Origin: Cocos nucifera
Taxonomy: Eukaryota > Streptophyta > Magnoliopsida > Arecales > Arecaceae
Length of the DNA stretch: 64,000 nucleotides
Assembly (NCBI GenBank): GCA_006176705.1
Contig: QRFJ01000484.1
Location: forward strand, 310,001-374,000
Direction of reading: 5' to 3'
Under the pieces are notes generated by a model. That model did no database searches. It saw nothing but the letters and a program-made list of their open reading frames with translations, and had not been told where the DNA came from. A program made the position numbers and the translations under genes. Below are positions 21,336-33,872 of this stretch, piece after piece. Position 1 is the stretch's first letter; each line of letters begins with the position of its first letter.

Positions 21336-21790
21336 CATCAGATCTCTCCCCTATAGGAGGTTTTGAAAATAGAAGTCAAAGATTAATAAAATTTATTTTG
21401 AAATATCTTTTCATAAAATAAATTTTGCGGACTAGCAATCAACATGGAGTAAAACCCTTTGTTTTAAAAGATTAGTTTGAAATTTTAGAATGCATAAATT
21501 GATGCATATAGCAATATTTTTGGTATGAAGTTTGAAAATATTATTGATGATTTTTTGTAATTTTGATGGAGCATTTTTAAGTTCGAAGGGTATTACATCC
21601 CACTCAGACTGGCCAAATGGGACTGCAAAAGCAGTTTTTAAGGGCTTGATAACAATTCTCTTTTGGACATAGAAGGCTGCACATGACCAAGGAGATCTGC
21701 TTGGTTTGATTAATTTCTTGTTTAAAAGAGATTGGATTTTTTTTTTGCAATGTTTCAGTATATTTGAGTTCATTTGTATTGGTCTTGCCT
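21336..21790 (-). pseudogene. P-e reverse transcriptase fragment
   Basis: A 113-codon frame (21773-21432) has finger motifs ending SRSPWSCAAFY, then a short join to a KPLKTAF block, then NNIF running directly into RNase H-like sequence. It has the two core deletions of P-a, P-b, P-c and P-h, plus the small extra one shared with P-c. It is one of the few open reading frames across the deletion joints. No polymerase activity is possible without the catalytic Asp residues. Confidence 0.72.
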
Positions 21791-22073
21791 TAGTTGGTAT
21801 TTATTTTTCATTAAAGTTGTCTTCATAAGGAAGATCAACAATGTATTGATGAGACCAAAAGGCATTTGGTAGATCAGACCAATTAGTTTTGATTAAATTT
21901 TGTAGGAATGTTTGAATCTTATTTTTTAGTTCTGGTGTTTGCAATTGTTCTTCTATTCTTTTGTAGCCGACTTCTTCTTTTAGGTATTCTAATTATTTTT
22001 GTTTTCTTTAGATTAGGTTAACTGAACTTTTCCTAAGAAGTTCAAGGATTTTGTAGAAAGGTGGATTGATGAA

Positions 22074-22633
22074 TTAAAAGAATAAGCTTTGTCCTAAGAA
22101 CCTAGCTTTGATTCCTTTCTCATTCACATAAAATGGTTTAATCATGTTTAGGAAGGGGGTTCCTAGGATGACTAATTGGTTTAGATTTTTGACTAGTATG
22201 AAGGAGATCTTCATACAGACATTATTGTTGCACACTAATGTATTGTTGAATTTGTAATTGATTTTTAATTCTGATCCACTTGTAGTGGTCAGTTTCTCTT
22301 TGATTTTTTCAAAAAATTTGGTAGGTATTAGGTCTTCTTGGATACAATTTGAGTCTGTACTTGAACCTATTAAGGCAATGGTTTCTACTTTGAAGTCTTT
22401 TACAAATAGAGTTATTTCAACTATCCATTTTTGGATTTGTAATTGGAAAAGGATTTCAACATAAGTTGGATTTTCAAGATCATCAGTTTCTCTGATGGGG
22501 TTGATTGGTTTAAGGTTTTTGAGTTGGATTTCTTTCTCCTTGTTGTCCTTAGTCAAGGAGTTTTTTAGTTTGGTTAAGTATTATCTTTGAAGTTTGGGTT
22601 CTTAAATTTTATCAATAATATTAAGGAGTAAGT
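22074..22633 (-). pseudogene. P-e protease and coiled-coil fragment
   Basis: A 160-codon minus-strand frame (22556-22074) encodes the protease of the P family. The active-site Asp is replaced by Gly (GSSTDSN against DSAADSN at 19762). The C-terminal GTPFLNMIKPF stretch is well kept. Upstream the coiled-coil region is shorter than in P-d, and it is split by the solo LTR at 22634. Confidence 0.72.
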
Positions 22634-24410
22634 TGATAAGTGATAAAAATATACTAATAAAAATATTAAATTATAAAATAAATTAATCTATTTTATTAAA
22701 AATTAATATTTTTATTAATTTTATATAGGAAAGAAGGCCATCAATATGAAGATCTTATTTTTTTGATTCTGATGAAAAAAATTTCAGGCAAAACGGACTT
22801 CAAACGAGTTCAAAATCGAATTTCAAAAAAAAAAAAATCACCGACGCAACGCTGACATCAGGATGACGTCAGCATTTTTCGCAGCGCACGATGGACCATC
22901 TGAAGGGTATTTTGGGAATTTCACAGCAAGAGGCACGCTCTAATTGGCTGAAGAATGCGGTGGTCCATACAACATCGGGCTCGCGCACGGTCCATGGAGG
23001 GCAATTTTGGAATTCTGGCTGATCCAACCGACGGTTTTCACTGAAGTTTGATCGGACGGTCGAAAAGAAGGTGCTGATGGACGGCATCCACAGCTTTCGA
23101 TCGAGATCCAACGGCTGAGATTCATTCCAACGTAAAACTAAAGATCTGAAGGCTTATTTCAATGCAATCGGACGATCCAGATTTGATCCAACGATTGATC
23201 CAACGGCTGATATTAAATCCGACTTGATCTGGGTTATTTTAAGGGGTATTTTAGTGGTTTTTGGACCGTTTGATCACCATCCAATGGCCAAAATTATCTA
23301 GATCTTAATTTGAGTTATTTTGGGAGTCTTAAACCTAGTTTTTGATGGATTTTGGGAGAAAATCAAATTCTTTATCTATAAAAACCTATGGTTGTCGTGA
23401 GAAAAAAAAGGAATTAGAGAGAGACAAAGAGAGAGAGACGGGGAGAAAGAGAGAGAGGGAGAAAGATAGAGAGAAAGAGAGAGGAGAGAGAAAAAAAAGT
23501 GATTTGTGAGAAAATCAAAAAAGATTTTTGATTTTTCTTCGACGATCAAGACATTGATCAAGAAGCTTCTTCTTCTTCGCCAAATTCTCCACATCAAGAG
23601 CAGCAGACAATCAATTTCAGCAATCAAACAGTCTAATTTCTCTATGCTTTTTATTTTATTTGCTATTTTTAAATTTGTTATCATGAACTAAATTTTATTT
23701 TACTAAGGCTAAGGTGTAGCCACTCTTTTGATGCAATATTCAGTGTGATTTATTTTTAAATTTTATTCATGAGGAGTATATAAATCTGATCTTAATGCTT
23801 TTAGATTACTGGCCATCTTCTAATTGATCTGATGAACATAGATATTACGGATCAAGTACATCTATGTTAATGCTTCTTGATTATATACCTTGTATTATGA
23901 ATCAAATTAGAATTCATATGCATGCGGAAATTTTAGTGCGCTTTGGATGTAGCGTATTTTAATTAGAGGGTTTCACAAAACCTAATGCATTATTATTTAT
24001 TTAAATTACACCTGGACCAAAGGGTAATTAATAAATATTAATAGATTTGCTATGCCTGGACCAAAGGATAGTGAATAAATTAGGAGACTCCACCATCAAA
24101 TGAAATAAAATTAATCTAAAAATCTGAATATTGTATCGACTGAGTTGGTGAACCAATTGCCTTAGTAATCCATTGCTCTTGAATTTAAAAACCTAATAAT
24201 TTACACTCTCTCTATTTAATTAAAAACTTTTAATTATTATTTTTTTATTTTTTTTAATTTCTTATTCTCATAAATCGATCTTCTAAATAAAGCATAGGAA
24301 AGAGCTTTTCAGTACTTATTTTCCAATCCTCTAGGGACGATACTCTACTCATTCACTTTATTACTTGATCAACTGGTGCACTTGTCATAGCTATAAATTA
24401 GCAGGCATCA
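22634..24410. mobile_element. Solo LTR, gypsy-like, with TAAGT duplication
   Basis: 1777 bases running TGAT..ATCA, flanked by TAAGT at 22629-22633 and 24411-24415. P-e sequence continues on both sides. It has TATAAAAA at 23379 and a GA-rich microsatellite at 23412-23500, and its right end has the CTAGGGACGATAC and GGTGCACTTG stretches typical of plant gypsy LTRs. No internal coding region is present. Orientation is probably plus from the TATA box. Gypsy assignment is tentative. Confidence 0.7.
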
Positions 24411-24960
24411 TAAGTCTTGTTCTTTGGTTATAACGTAAATTTTTTCTTCTGATGTTGTTGAGGTTTGTGATTCTGAATCAGAGGTACTGGCATCAAAATT
24501 TAGAAGGAGGGCTTCTAAATTTTGTTTGATTGAGTCTAAGAGGTTCGATTTTTTTAGGACTATATTATTTATTTTAAATTTTATTTTGCGGTCCAAATTA
24601 AAATGTCTGAACTTGCCACACCTATAATAAATAGGTGGTTTTGAGGGATTTTTTTTATAAAGGATTTTTTTTCTAATTTTGTAGGTCGGTGTAGGTTTAG
24701 AGTATATGGTTTGTTTTGGCTTAACTTTATTTTGAGTTTTTCAGGAAGATTTTACTTTATTTTGACACTGTTTGCATTCTTTAGGTCTTTTATGGGATTT
24801 CGCCTGGGTTTTTATAGATGGAAGGCCAAACTATTGGCAAAAGCTTTCTAATTCCTTTTTACTTATTATTTATTCTTTTTTAAGTTGTTGTTTGAGTTTT
24901 AATTCTGTGTAGAGGCTTAATCCTTCTTCATTTATGGTACTTATCAGATCTCTATATGTC
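24411..24960 (-). pseudogene. P-e CCHC region, decayed
   Basis: This matches the knuckle region at 5740-5952 in reverse. Here two of the three knuckle cysteines and the glycine are changed (near 24600-24635), so zinc binding is lost. The acidic tail (24596-24408) is open and includes the VITKEQ-like continuation that confirms the join across the solo LTR. Confidence 0.65.
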
Positions 24961-26140
24961 AGGCTATCATATGGAATTCTACCATTATTTTGGTTTTTGA
25001 GTTTTATTCTTATTTTATCAGAGAAGACTTAGAATAATCCTACAAAAAAATTTTTCTTTCCAGAAGAATCGGTTACAATCATCTCTGATTAAGACTCTAG
25101 TTAGAAAAATATCCTTGTGCCATTTGAAGTCTTGGAGATTTTTGCATTTAAGGTTTGTGAGGATTTCAGAGGTTCTATCTCTAAATTTTGATGGGTCACC
25201 TATAAAGTGTTTGGTTATTACAAAGATAAAGGTGGAAACAATATCTTGTAATTCATTTTCATTTTTATCTCTGATGGCTTGGCCGTTAGGATTTCTTTTG
25301 ACAGCATTCATGATTTATTATTTCTCCTCATCGATTAGTAGGAAGTCCCACCATCCTTTGAGCTGGCCTGTAAAGTCAGAGACTAAGGCAGCAGTTATGG
25401 CTTGATCTTAGACTTTACTTTTGGTTCTATAGGCAGTTGCAACCATGGTCATTTACTGCAGTATGCCAAGAATATTGTATTCTATTTGGCCATCTATATT
25501 CCATTCATAAATGGCTTGAGTAGAATATTGGTTTTGCTGCATGGGCTTTTCTTTTAAGCCTATATTAGGCATGGTTGGTCTAGGCCAATAAAGCCTCTAT
25601 GGATTTGGGCCATAGAGGTTGGTGTTTCCAGTCTATCCTCTAATTTTGTTAATTTGGAGATTTTGATTTGATTCATCAAAACCAATGCTTGGCATAGGGC
25701 TGTCTAGCCTGACTTCACTAGGTTCGGGTTTGTCACTTTACTCTGAGTTATCAGACTCACTAAAGTTGTCACTCACCCAGTCTTGGATAGCTATTGACTT
25801 CTTTTTTTCTATGGCTTCTGGTGTATCTATAATAGAATGGATGAGTTCTAGGGTTTCCAGTCGTTTGTCTATTTCACCCAGAAGATCTCTATCTCTTAGG
25901 TCATCTTTGAGTTTTTTGGAAACCTCGAAGGGCTTAAAAGCCGGTGCAGAGCTAGTAGTTTTGGTTCCTGATTTGTCCATAGTTTTTTCTTCTATCCTAG
26001 TCAATTGGTCATCTATAGTTTTAAGACTCTGGTTGGTCCAGTTATTTTGTTCTAAGATATTTTTGAGATCTTTAGAGTTCATAGATTCCTGAGGATTACT
26101 TTTGAGTTTTATAGGTGAAGCTGTAACTTATGTCTTCTGA
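24961..26140 (-). pseudogene. P-e gag/capsid-like region
   Basis: On the minus strand a coiled-coil leader (26082-25738, with an NWTNQSLKTIDDQL-like stretch) precedes a gag-like core at about 25640-24990. The core includes TGQLKGWWD (near 25385-25355) and a FKWHKDIFLTRV-like stretch. Such a core is shared by caulimovirid capsid regions and related retroelement gag proteins. Stops at several points break it. It ends head-to-head with P-f at 26140. Confidence 0.6.
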
Positions 26141-26142
26141 AC

Positions 26143-27033
26143 TTGGATTTTGACTTCTTGGAGCAACTCACCTCCTCTCAAAATTCTTCTTCTGAAGATT
26201 CAAACCTCACAAAATTACTTCCACGATTAGAAGCTTCCCAAAACCAAATAAAAAAGAAGTCTTCTTTTCCTATTTCAACAAAATTCTATTTTCTTATCAC
26301 AAATAGATTTGCACCCCTAAGTCATGCCAAAGTACTCTCCCATGAAGAAATACAACAACTTTCAGAAACTCCACAAAAACTACCATCAACCTCATCTACA
26401 CCAGCCAAAAGAAAGAGATTTGATTACTGGAAAACAGTCAAGAAGACTCTACCTTCTGATATTCAAGGAATTGTTCTTCACAAAGTCATTCAACCAGATG
26501 AAGTAAAGCAATTATTCAAAAGGCTTTTCAAGTATATTATTATTAAATGGGGTACCTGCTCAAAACTCTCAATACCGCTCATCAATGGAAACTGGAACAA
26601 GTTAGAAGTCAGAGCCCTTTGCAAAGGAATGATCAAAATAATAACAGTAGACTGCAATTATCCTATTGATAAGTTTTCTGGAGTAGTTTCCACTGCTCTG
26701 ATTCATGCAGGATATTATTGAAGATATTTAAAAATGAGTATCTACGGTGAAATTGAAGAGAAAAGAATAGGATCTACAGTCTTTCCACTTCAAATTTATC
26801 ATATTTACTTGTCTCAACAATATGACTACATATTTTCAATGCAAGCAAGGCCTAAAGTAGAATTTATTCACAATCTTATTGAAGACCTCAATGTAGAAGA
26901 TTTAACAATAGCAAATTATCTTGATGTCTACTGGATGACCAATGTTCTAAAAAAATCAAAAGTGCCAAACAGATGGAAGAATTTGGGTAACAACAAGTTT
27001 GCCGCTATCTATCTCTGGAAAAGACGAAGGTAA
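26143..27033 (+). pseudogene. ORF X of P-f, one stop
   Basis: An open frame of 192 codons ends at 26721 and reopens at 26734-27033. It is a diverged relative of 1024-2046, with KLSIPLIN, VRALCKGMIKI and IYHIYLSQ stretches in the same order. The N-terminal part is different and longer, with a serine- and proline-rich stretch (about 26390-26430). The basic tail lies past 27033 (to about 27200) after a frame change. Divergence between the copies with block order kept indicates past selection on the protein. Confidence 0.6.
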
Positions 27034-27515
27034 TTAGAACATTCTCCTTGATCCAAAAAATTATCCCAAAAAGATACAATATGAGGAGAAATACCTAGAA
27101 GGGTGTATTTTAAGACAAAAAGCAAGCACTTCATCTCAACAAGTCACCTCAAAAAAGAGAAGATCAAGGAAAAAGAAAAAGAAAGGAAAAAAATATTTTC
27201 TTGACTAATCCTCTACCAATTGGTAGGATATCTTTTCTTTTGTAGATCCACTATGTGACATCGGATTTTTTTCTCTTCAAATCAACATAGAATGCTATTC
27301 CCATTAGAAATGATGGAAGCCTACAACCAATCCAATCAATCAAATCAAGTTACATAAATCTTCCCCAGTAAGCCTCAATAATTTTCTTGGCAACTATAAA
27401 TTTCCATCAGGGCCTCTTTCACAAGCAAGCTCTTCCTACTCCAACTCTCCAACCCATCTCATCCCTCTTCCACAAGCAAGCTCTTCCTACTACAACTTTC
27501 CAACCCATCTCAATA
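27034..27515 (+). promoter_or_regulatory. P-f spacer with TATA box before ORF Y
   Basis: After the lysine-rich tail of ORF X (to about 27200) the spacer is non-coding. TATAAA at 27395-27400 is followed by two tandem versions of the AAGCAAGCTCTTCCTAC leader element (27422 and 27473). The ORF Y start lies about 120 bases downstream. Confidence 0.45.
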
Positions 27516-27773
27516 ATGGGAAGACACCAACACCACCACCATCAAAGGCGACACAGGCGGCACCAACACCACCATATCACTATTCACCTTCAAATAGAAC
27601 TCAAGATTCAGCCTCCTTCTCCGGCACCTACGGATCCCAATCCACCATATGAAGCTGACGTTCATAAGGTTCCGAGAGTTCAAGTTACGGCTAGAATGTT
27701 ATCAAAGCCAGACCTTGTCTTCTCCATCCTCGGAAGGGGAAGGGAAGACTGGGCTAGAATGGTATCAGAGTAG
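27516..27773 (+). pseudogene. ORF Y N-terminal half of P-f
   Basis: The ATG at 27516 opens an 85-codon frame without stops. It begins with a stretch in which about four in five residues are His, Arg or Gln, followed by the PSPAPTDPNPPYEADVH-type middle. At about 27683 it is fused to P leader sequence, so the Arg/Ser-rich second half is lost. This copy shows the His-rich start without stops. Confidence 0.5.
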
Positions 27774-28585
27774 GATACCTCATGCTTAGGTAACGTGTTA
27801 GTGTAGCATTCAGAGCCTTTTCTTATCCTCTCTGCCCCAGGAAGGGCGGATGTAGAACGATATCTGTGTAGCATATCTCATGCTTAATTTTATGGTTAAG
27901 TTCTAGCATTCTGAGTCTTAGCTTGTTCTCTCTGCCTGAAAAAGGGAGGATCTAGAATGGCTTCTGTATATTACTTCTTGTGCTTAGATTTGAACTAGTC
28001 CCAGCATTCTGAGTCTTTGAGATAAGTGTTAAGTAGCTCCAAGTAAGGAGATTTCTACTTAAGTAACTCCAAGTAAGGAGATATAGTTCCATCAGTTTTC
28101 TTGAGGTAGTAAGTCCCACAGTCCCATTTAAGGCCAGGAAGTGTCGTTGTTGGGCAGGTCAGTTAATCATATTTGGGAACTAGGGACTCTTTTTATCATG
28201 GTATTGGAGGTTACTAGTGGGATAACACTTTGAACTCTCTTTATCATGGCATTGATAGTTACTAGTGGGATAACACTTCTCTAAGTGGCACTTAGACTAA
28301 GTCTACTAAGACTAGATTTCAATCAAGTGCAGGGTTCCTATCTAGGAACTATTCTTCCTTCTTCTCTTCTTGAGATGAAGGAACAAGTGCAGACAAAGAA
28401 TCCTACAACTAGCTTCTAATTAAGTATAAGTTTTCTACCTAGAAGCTCTTCTTCCTCCTCTTCCTGAGACATAGGGACAAGTGCAGGCAAAGAGTCCTAT
28501 AACTGGCTATCAATTAGGTATAAGTTTCCTACCTAGAAACTATTCTTCCTCTTCCTCCCCCTCTTCTTGGGGTGAAGGGACAAGT
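27774..28585 (+). other. P-f leader with tandem repeats
   Basis: Non-coding. A primer-site-like TGGTATCAGAG occurs at about 27752, just before it. Internal repeats include a doubled AACTCCAAGTAAGGAGAT element (28035-28082), a doubled GTTACTAGTGGGATAACACT element (28210-28280) and about three units of a roughly 100-base repeat at 28310-28585. Similar units lie in the P-g leader. The stretch is cut by the solo LTR at 28586. Confidence 0.55.
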
Positions 28586-31212
28586 TGTTAGATATATGTG
28601 CCCTAGAAGTCAGAATTGGCTGACACTTATAATACACTTTTAGGGCCAAAATTATAATTTTGACTATAATCAATAAAATGGATTATTTTCTATCATATAT
28701 GTGTATTTAGTGTCTGTGATACATCCTTTTAGTTAATGGTAATGATAATTTATATTTTCAAGAGTTGAAAATTTAAGACATGAATAATCATTATTAACTC
28801 ATAAAATGCTCTCGATCATAGAATCATCACGAGGATGGTGATTGGTCTGGAAGGTTAGTGTACAATTGCTTCTCTTTAGTAGATGAGTCTTGAGTCTACG
28901 GTGTGGAGATACTGGAGCAAGAGTACAGATACTCGTTGGAGAACGAGGGCACTGAGCGTGACCACATCGAGTAGTCATTAGGAAGTCTACCTTCTCATCA
29001 ATGACTGACTCGATGCTGCAGTGGTGTGTCTGGTTTTTTGACTTGAGATGCATCGATAGTTCACCTTGAGGGTGTTATAGTTTGACTACACCATAACTTG
29101 ATCTCCTAGCCATACGAAAATTTAAGACATGAATAATCATTATTAACTCATAAAATGCTTTCAACCATAGGATCATCTTAAGGATGGTGATTGATCTGGA
29201 AGGTTGGTGTACAATCACTTCTCTTTAGTAGATGAGTCTTGAGTCTACAGTGTGGAGACATCGGAGCGAGAGTACAGGTACTCGTTAGAGAATGAGGGCA
29301 CTGAGCGTGACCACCTCGAGTAGTCATTAGGAAGTCTACCTTCTCGTCAATGACTGACTCGATGCTGCAGTGGTGTGTCTGGTTCTTTGACCTGAGGTGC
29401 ATCGGCAGTTCACCTTGAGGGTGTTATAGTTTGACTATACCATAACTCGGTCTCCTAGCCATATGGAATCCTGAGGTGTATGTTGGCTATAGCATGTTCA
29501 TTGTAGGAACTGGATTGCGTTAAGATGGAATCTATCTACCTCGGTGGTAGAGGAGCAGCCCTATGATGATCACGAGAATCAAGTCCAGAAGCCCATGGCC
29601 ATGGCAGAGTGAAATAATAGAAAGAGTTTCTACTTAGATTTTCACATCAGACTTGAATCGAATGATTACATCATATGACAGAGACTAGGGTTTGACGAGT
29701 TCATCTTAATCCTAATCTGATCGGGGCTCAAGATAGAAGAACTTAATCACACAGGTGGCTGCACCAAGAGGTTTGCATTCAGCTCTGATGGGTTGCTACC
29801 ATATACTGCTAGGTGTCACTAGTGGATTTTGAGAGCAATTAGAATGATTTAGATGATCGATCATTCTAGCTGTTTGAATCAGAAGAGTTTTGATCCATCG
29901 AAAAGAGTTTCGATAATGTTGATGATAGAGATCATGACATATCCCATTACCATACAGAACTGAACCTAATTAGGTCACACAAACAAGAGTTTGAATCTGG
30001 TGATCATCAATTGAACTAATGCAGTTGAATTGATCTGAATGAGATTTAATTAGGTTCAAGGAAATCATGCTAGCACTCGATTAAACCTAACGTTCTTCTT
30101 TTACTATCATAAATAGTTGTCCTGACCGAGCCAAAGGAGTTTGTGCTCGATCAGAGGCCTTCACTTGGTCTAACTGGAGCCTGTCTAGATCAGAAAAAGA
30201 TTGTCTTATTTTGAAAGACAATACCTGCCATTTTTGGTCACCTGCCATTTCTCGTTCTTTGACTTTGGTTAAAAGTTGACCTTTGACTGGTCAAATATTA
30301 ACCATTAACACTTTGACTTCTATTCACGTGTCACACACCTATTGAAGGGCTGGTGGGGGCTTGTCCCCCTACCAGAACCAGGCAAGGAGGAGGGCGCACG
30401 CCACCCTTGGCGTGTGCCCAAGCTGGAGGCGCCCAGGAGTCCCTATTGGACAGGGACTCCATCTCCTTTTTGGATTCCGATTAGACTTCTCCTAAAATCC
30501 AAGTTTGACTGGTCTTAGGCACCATCTAAGGAGGAATCCAAGGGACTCTATTCCCACTAATCAGATTTAGATCTAATCTCACAAAGGGTTGTGATTGGTT
30601 GGGAAGAAGAGGAGTTGGATCATGCATAGTCTATAAATATGACCCTGACCCTACGCCCAACCCAAAGAAAATGAAGAAAAATCCCATGCCCCAAGGCTGG
30701 TTCTCTCCTCCTCCTCCACGCCAAGCCCATCTTCTCCCTCTCCTCTCCACGCCCAAAGTGGTTTGGGATCTTGGTTGGTGCAATCTAGACAAGAGAAAGG
30801 CGACAGAAAGCTAGAAGGTTGCGCTGCTGCAAAGGACAACTGCTGATCTTCAAAAGATATTTTGAAGATCCTCCAAATCAAATTCAGATCTGATTTTTGG
30901 AGACATAATAGAGAAGAAGAGGTTCTCCAGATGCAGCCCGAGTGGATACGATAGAGGCTCGGCACTTGCGTGGCTAAATCCAGAACCTTCCACTGCTTAC
31001 AGGATCATCAATGGATAATAGGATTACCCTATGTTAAGATAAATTTAATTTAATTTAATTTATCTAAATTTATTTTAATTATTAAAATAATAAAGATAAA
31101 ATCTGAAATATCTCAGATCTGATCTGAATCAAAGAAATTTTTTTTTTGAAATATATCTTTTGATCCGATAAGATCTGAATGAACTTGGTCTGAAAAATCA
31201 GAATTTCCTTCA
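28586..31212 (+). mobile_element. Solo LTR of family A with internal duplication
   Basis: TGTTAG..TTCA, matching the copia A LTRs, flanked by CAAGT (28581-28585) and TAAGT (31213-31217). It is 2627 bases because bases 28767-29115 are duplicated at 29116-29464. TATAAATA is at 30632 and decayed W-boxes lie at 30259-30317. No internal region or second LTR is present, as expected after LTR-LTR recombination. It is more diverged than the two LTRs of copia A are from each other. Confidence 0.88.
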
Positions 31213-33872
31213 TAAGTGAGGCTAAGACAGGATCCAGATTGACCCAACTAAGGCAAAGCCCCGTAAAACATGTAAACTTTAGATGATCAAAACCCCTATG
31301 ATCTAATAGAAGATCAAAGCCAAAACTTCTATAGCCTAATAGAAGATCAAAATCTAGACTTCTACCCTATAGAAGATCAAAACCAAAATTTCTATCCTAT
31401 AGAAAACTAAGACCCAAACCTCTATGACTCCATAGAAGGCCAAGACACAAGTCTCTATGAAAACCAAGGTTCCGATGAAGAAAATCCAGTCCTCTATGAT
31501 CTCATAAAAAACCAAGGTTTTAATGAAACACCAACCCTTTACAACCATCCATTCCTCTATGATTCCTCAATAGGTGTCATCCCTCTTAAGCCAATCAAAA
31601 GGACTAACTGGTTAAATAATGATAGATCAACTCCTTCCAAATTCACACCCAGCAATGCTTCTTCCAAAAGAAGTTACCCTATGGATAAGGATCTATCAAG
31701 AGTAAGCCCTAAAATTGTTCTAAATGAATTTGTCTTAGATAAGGATCTCCTTAGAAGAGACTTTAATTCAGAAAGAAATAAAACCAAAAGAGATAACTTC
31801 TTCAAACAGTTTGATGAAAACCAAAGGAACAATCTCAGAACAAAGTGGTATGATTTCATGCATTCAATCATAAGCTATATTGGTTTCTTTGAATGGTTTG
31901 AAACATACAACAAACCAACTATCCCAAAGATACTTCATAATGAACACATAGAATCTCCCAATCTAAGTAAGAAATTTACCTTGGATAAAGACCTACTTAG
32001 AAGGGATTTTCATTCAAAAAGGAATGAAGCAAAGAAAATCAATTTCTTTGCCGATATGATGAAACTGAAAGGACTAACCTTAGGACTAAATGGTATGATT
32101 TCATAAACTCCATCAAAGACCACATAGGCTTCTTTGAATGGCATAAAATGTATAACAAGCCTAAACAAACTGAAATGATTCAACCAAAAGTCATGATCTC
32201 ATGGCAAGAAGGAAAAGAAAGGATCATAGAACAAATCCACCCTCCTTCCCAAGAAATCAACAGTCCTACCAAAGGAACCCTAGTTATGGCTTCACTGGTA
32301 GAAACCATAAGGGATCCACCAGACCCTACGAATCCTAGAGACCTCTTAGAAGAAATCAACAAAAACCTCATCCGCTCGACCCCTAAGGAGCTTGAACACT
32401 TGGAAAGACAAGAGTCAACCTTAGGAAAAGAGAAGGACGCTCGAAGCAAAACAAATGACTCAACCCTAGATGGGCAGGACTCAGAACCTGACCTAAATTA
32501 TCTATTTCCAAACTTTGAGTTTGACTTAGATCAAATCAAGAAAGGATACACAAATCTTAATACAAAATCACAAATAAAACCAACCCAGGATAAGGAACCC
32601 TTTAACCAAATAAAGAGTTACTTTACCACAACAATAGAAACACCAAATGATGTTCCAATCAAACTCAGATTTAAGAACACTAACAAAGAACCAATTGAGG
32701 TTGACCCAACAAAGGTAGACTCAAAATATCCAGTAACCCATTGTGAACAAATTGAGTTTCCTAACCTAAGCTCAGTCAATTTCAAAAATAATCTTAAAAC
32801 CAAGATCCCTAAGGAAGAAACTCAAATTTCTTCATCATTCTTAAAGCACCAAACTTTCAACCAAAGGTCTATATCGAACCAAGGCAAGCAAGACCTTGAA
32901 TCAATAGGAATAAAAGAAAAAACCACTACAAGAGCTAAATCCTCTAACTCTGCCTCTGCCTACAAATCCTATAGGATAAAAAGAAAAAATAGAATAGGAG
33001 CTAAATCTTTTAGCCCTACTTCTACCTCCAGATCCTGTGAAATTCCTAAAAAATACAAGAAAAACTTAAAAGATAAAGACCTTCTAGGTGAAACAAATAA
33101 AAGTCTGTAGACCTCAGAACCCATAGAAAAATCAGTAGCTATCCTAGAACAGGTGAGTAAGAACAAAACTGGTCCTAAAAGCCTAGTACCAAACGATGGC
33201 TCAGATAAACCAGAACAAAATCTTTAGATCAACCAGAATAGAGAATGGACTGAAAACACCAGCCTCTGTAAACTCAAGCCTCAAGAACCTTATTGGTCCA
33301 AACCAATCAGACAAAACATAGGCCTTGAGGAAAAGCTCATACAACAAAATCTGTATTCGGCCCAAGCCATTTGTAAATAGAACATAAACAGCCAACCAGA
33401 ATACAAAATCTTGGGCATACTGCAACAAGTGATAATAGTTGCAACTGCCTACAAAGTCAAAGATAAATCCCAAGATCAGGCCATAGCCTCTGGCCTCACT
33501 GACCGAACCACATGTTGGAACAACTTCCTTCTAACCAGTGAAAACCAGCAAATTGAGGATACTATCAAAAGCAATTCTGATGATCTAACCATTAGGAATG
33601 AAAATAAGATTGTAATCACTGAACACTCCATAGGAAACCTTTTGAATTTCAGAATTCCTACAAAACTAAACCTCAATTACAAGAACCTTCAAGAATTCAG
33701 ATGGCATAAAAAGATACTCCCTATGAAATTATCTTCAGCCTTTCCTGAAAACTTAAGGGTCAAACTCAAACAACAAGCCAAAAGAGAACAAAAATATGAA
33801 AACTTTTTCCAACAGTATAGTTTTCTTTCCCTCCATAAAGACTCAGACCAAACCATACAAATAATATCATAA
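31213..33872 (+). pseudogene. P-f repeat ORF and gag/capsid-like region
   Basis: The start (31290-31560) encodes degenerate repeats of an acidic FYPIEDQN type, broken by a stop. Next are frames 31681-32106, with two copies of an LLRRDF..FF..W motif block, then 32148-33110, a long charged region, and 33411-33872, the gag-like core with an EYKILGILQQ-like stretch. The first two are out of frame with each other; the last two share a frame separated by stops. I read this as one former polyprotein N-terminus. The movement-protein-like domain seen in P-i is not found here. Confidence 0.6.

Noticed and set aside
23376..23684. Minus-strand frame with long Ser/Leu repeats
   Set aside because: It comes from the GA microsatellite (23412-23500) in the solo LTR.
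27692..27707. Second primer-site-like sequence (ATGTTATCAAAGCC) in P-f
   Set aside because: It differs from the site at several bases and lies about 60 bases from a better match at 27752; probably a decayed duplicate.
28799..29402. Two similar minus-strand frames (28799-29053, 29178-29402)
   Set aside because: They lie in the 349-base tandem duplication of the solo LTR and are chance frames copied with it.
31354..31548. Hydrophobic minus-strand frame resembling a membrane protein
   Set aside because: It is the reverse complement of the acidic plus-strand repeats of P-f.
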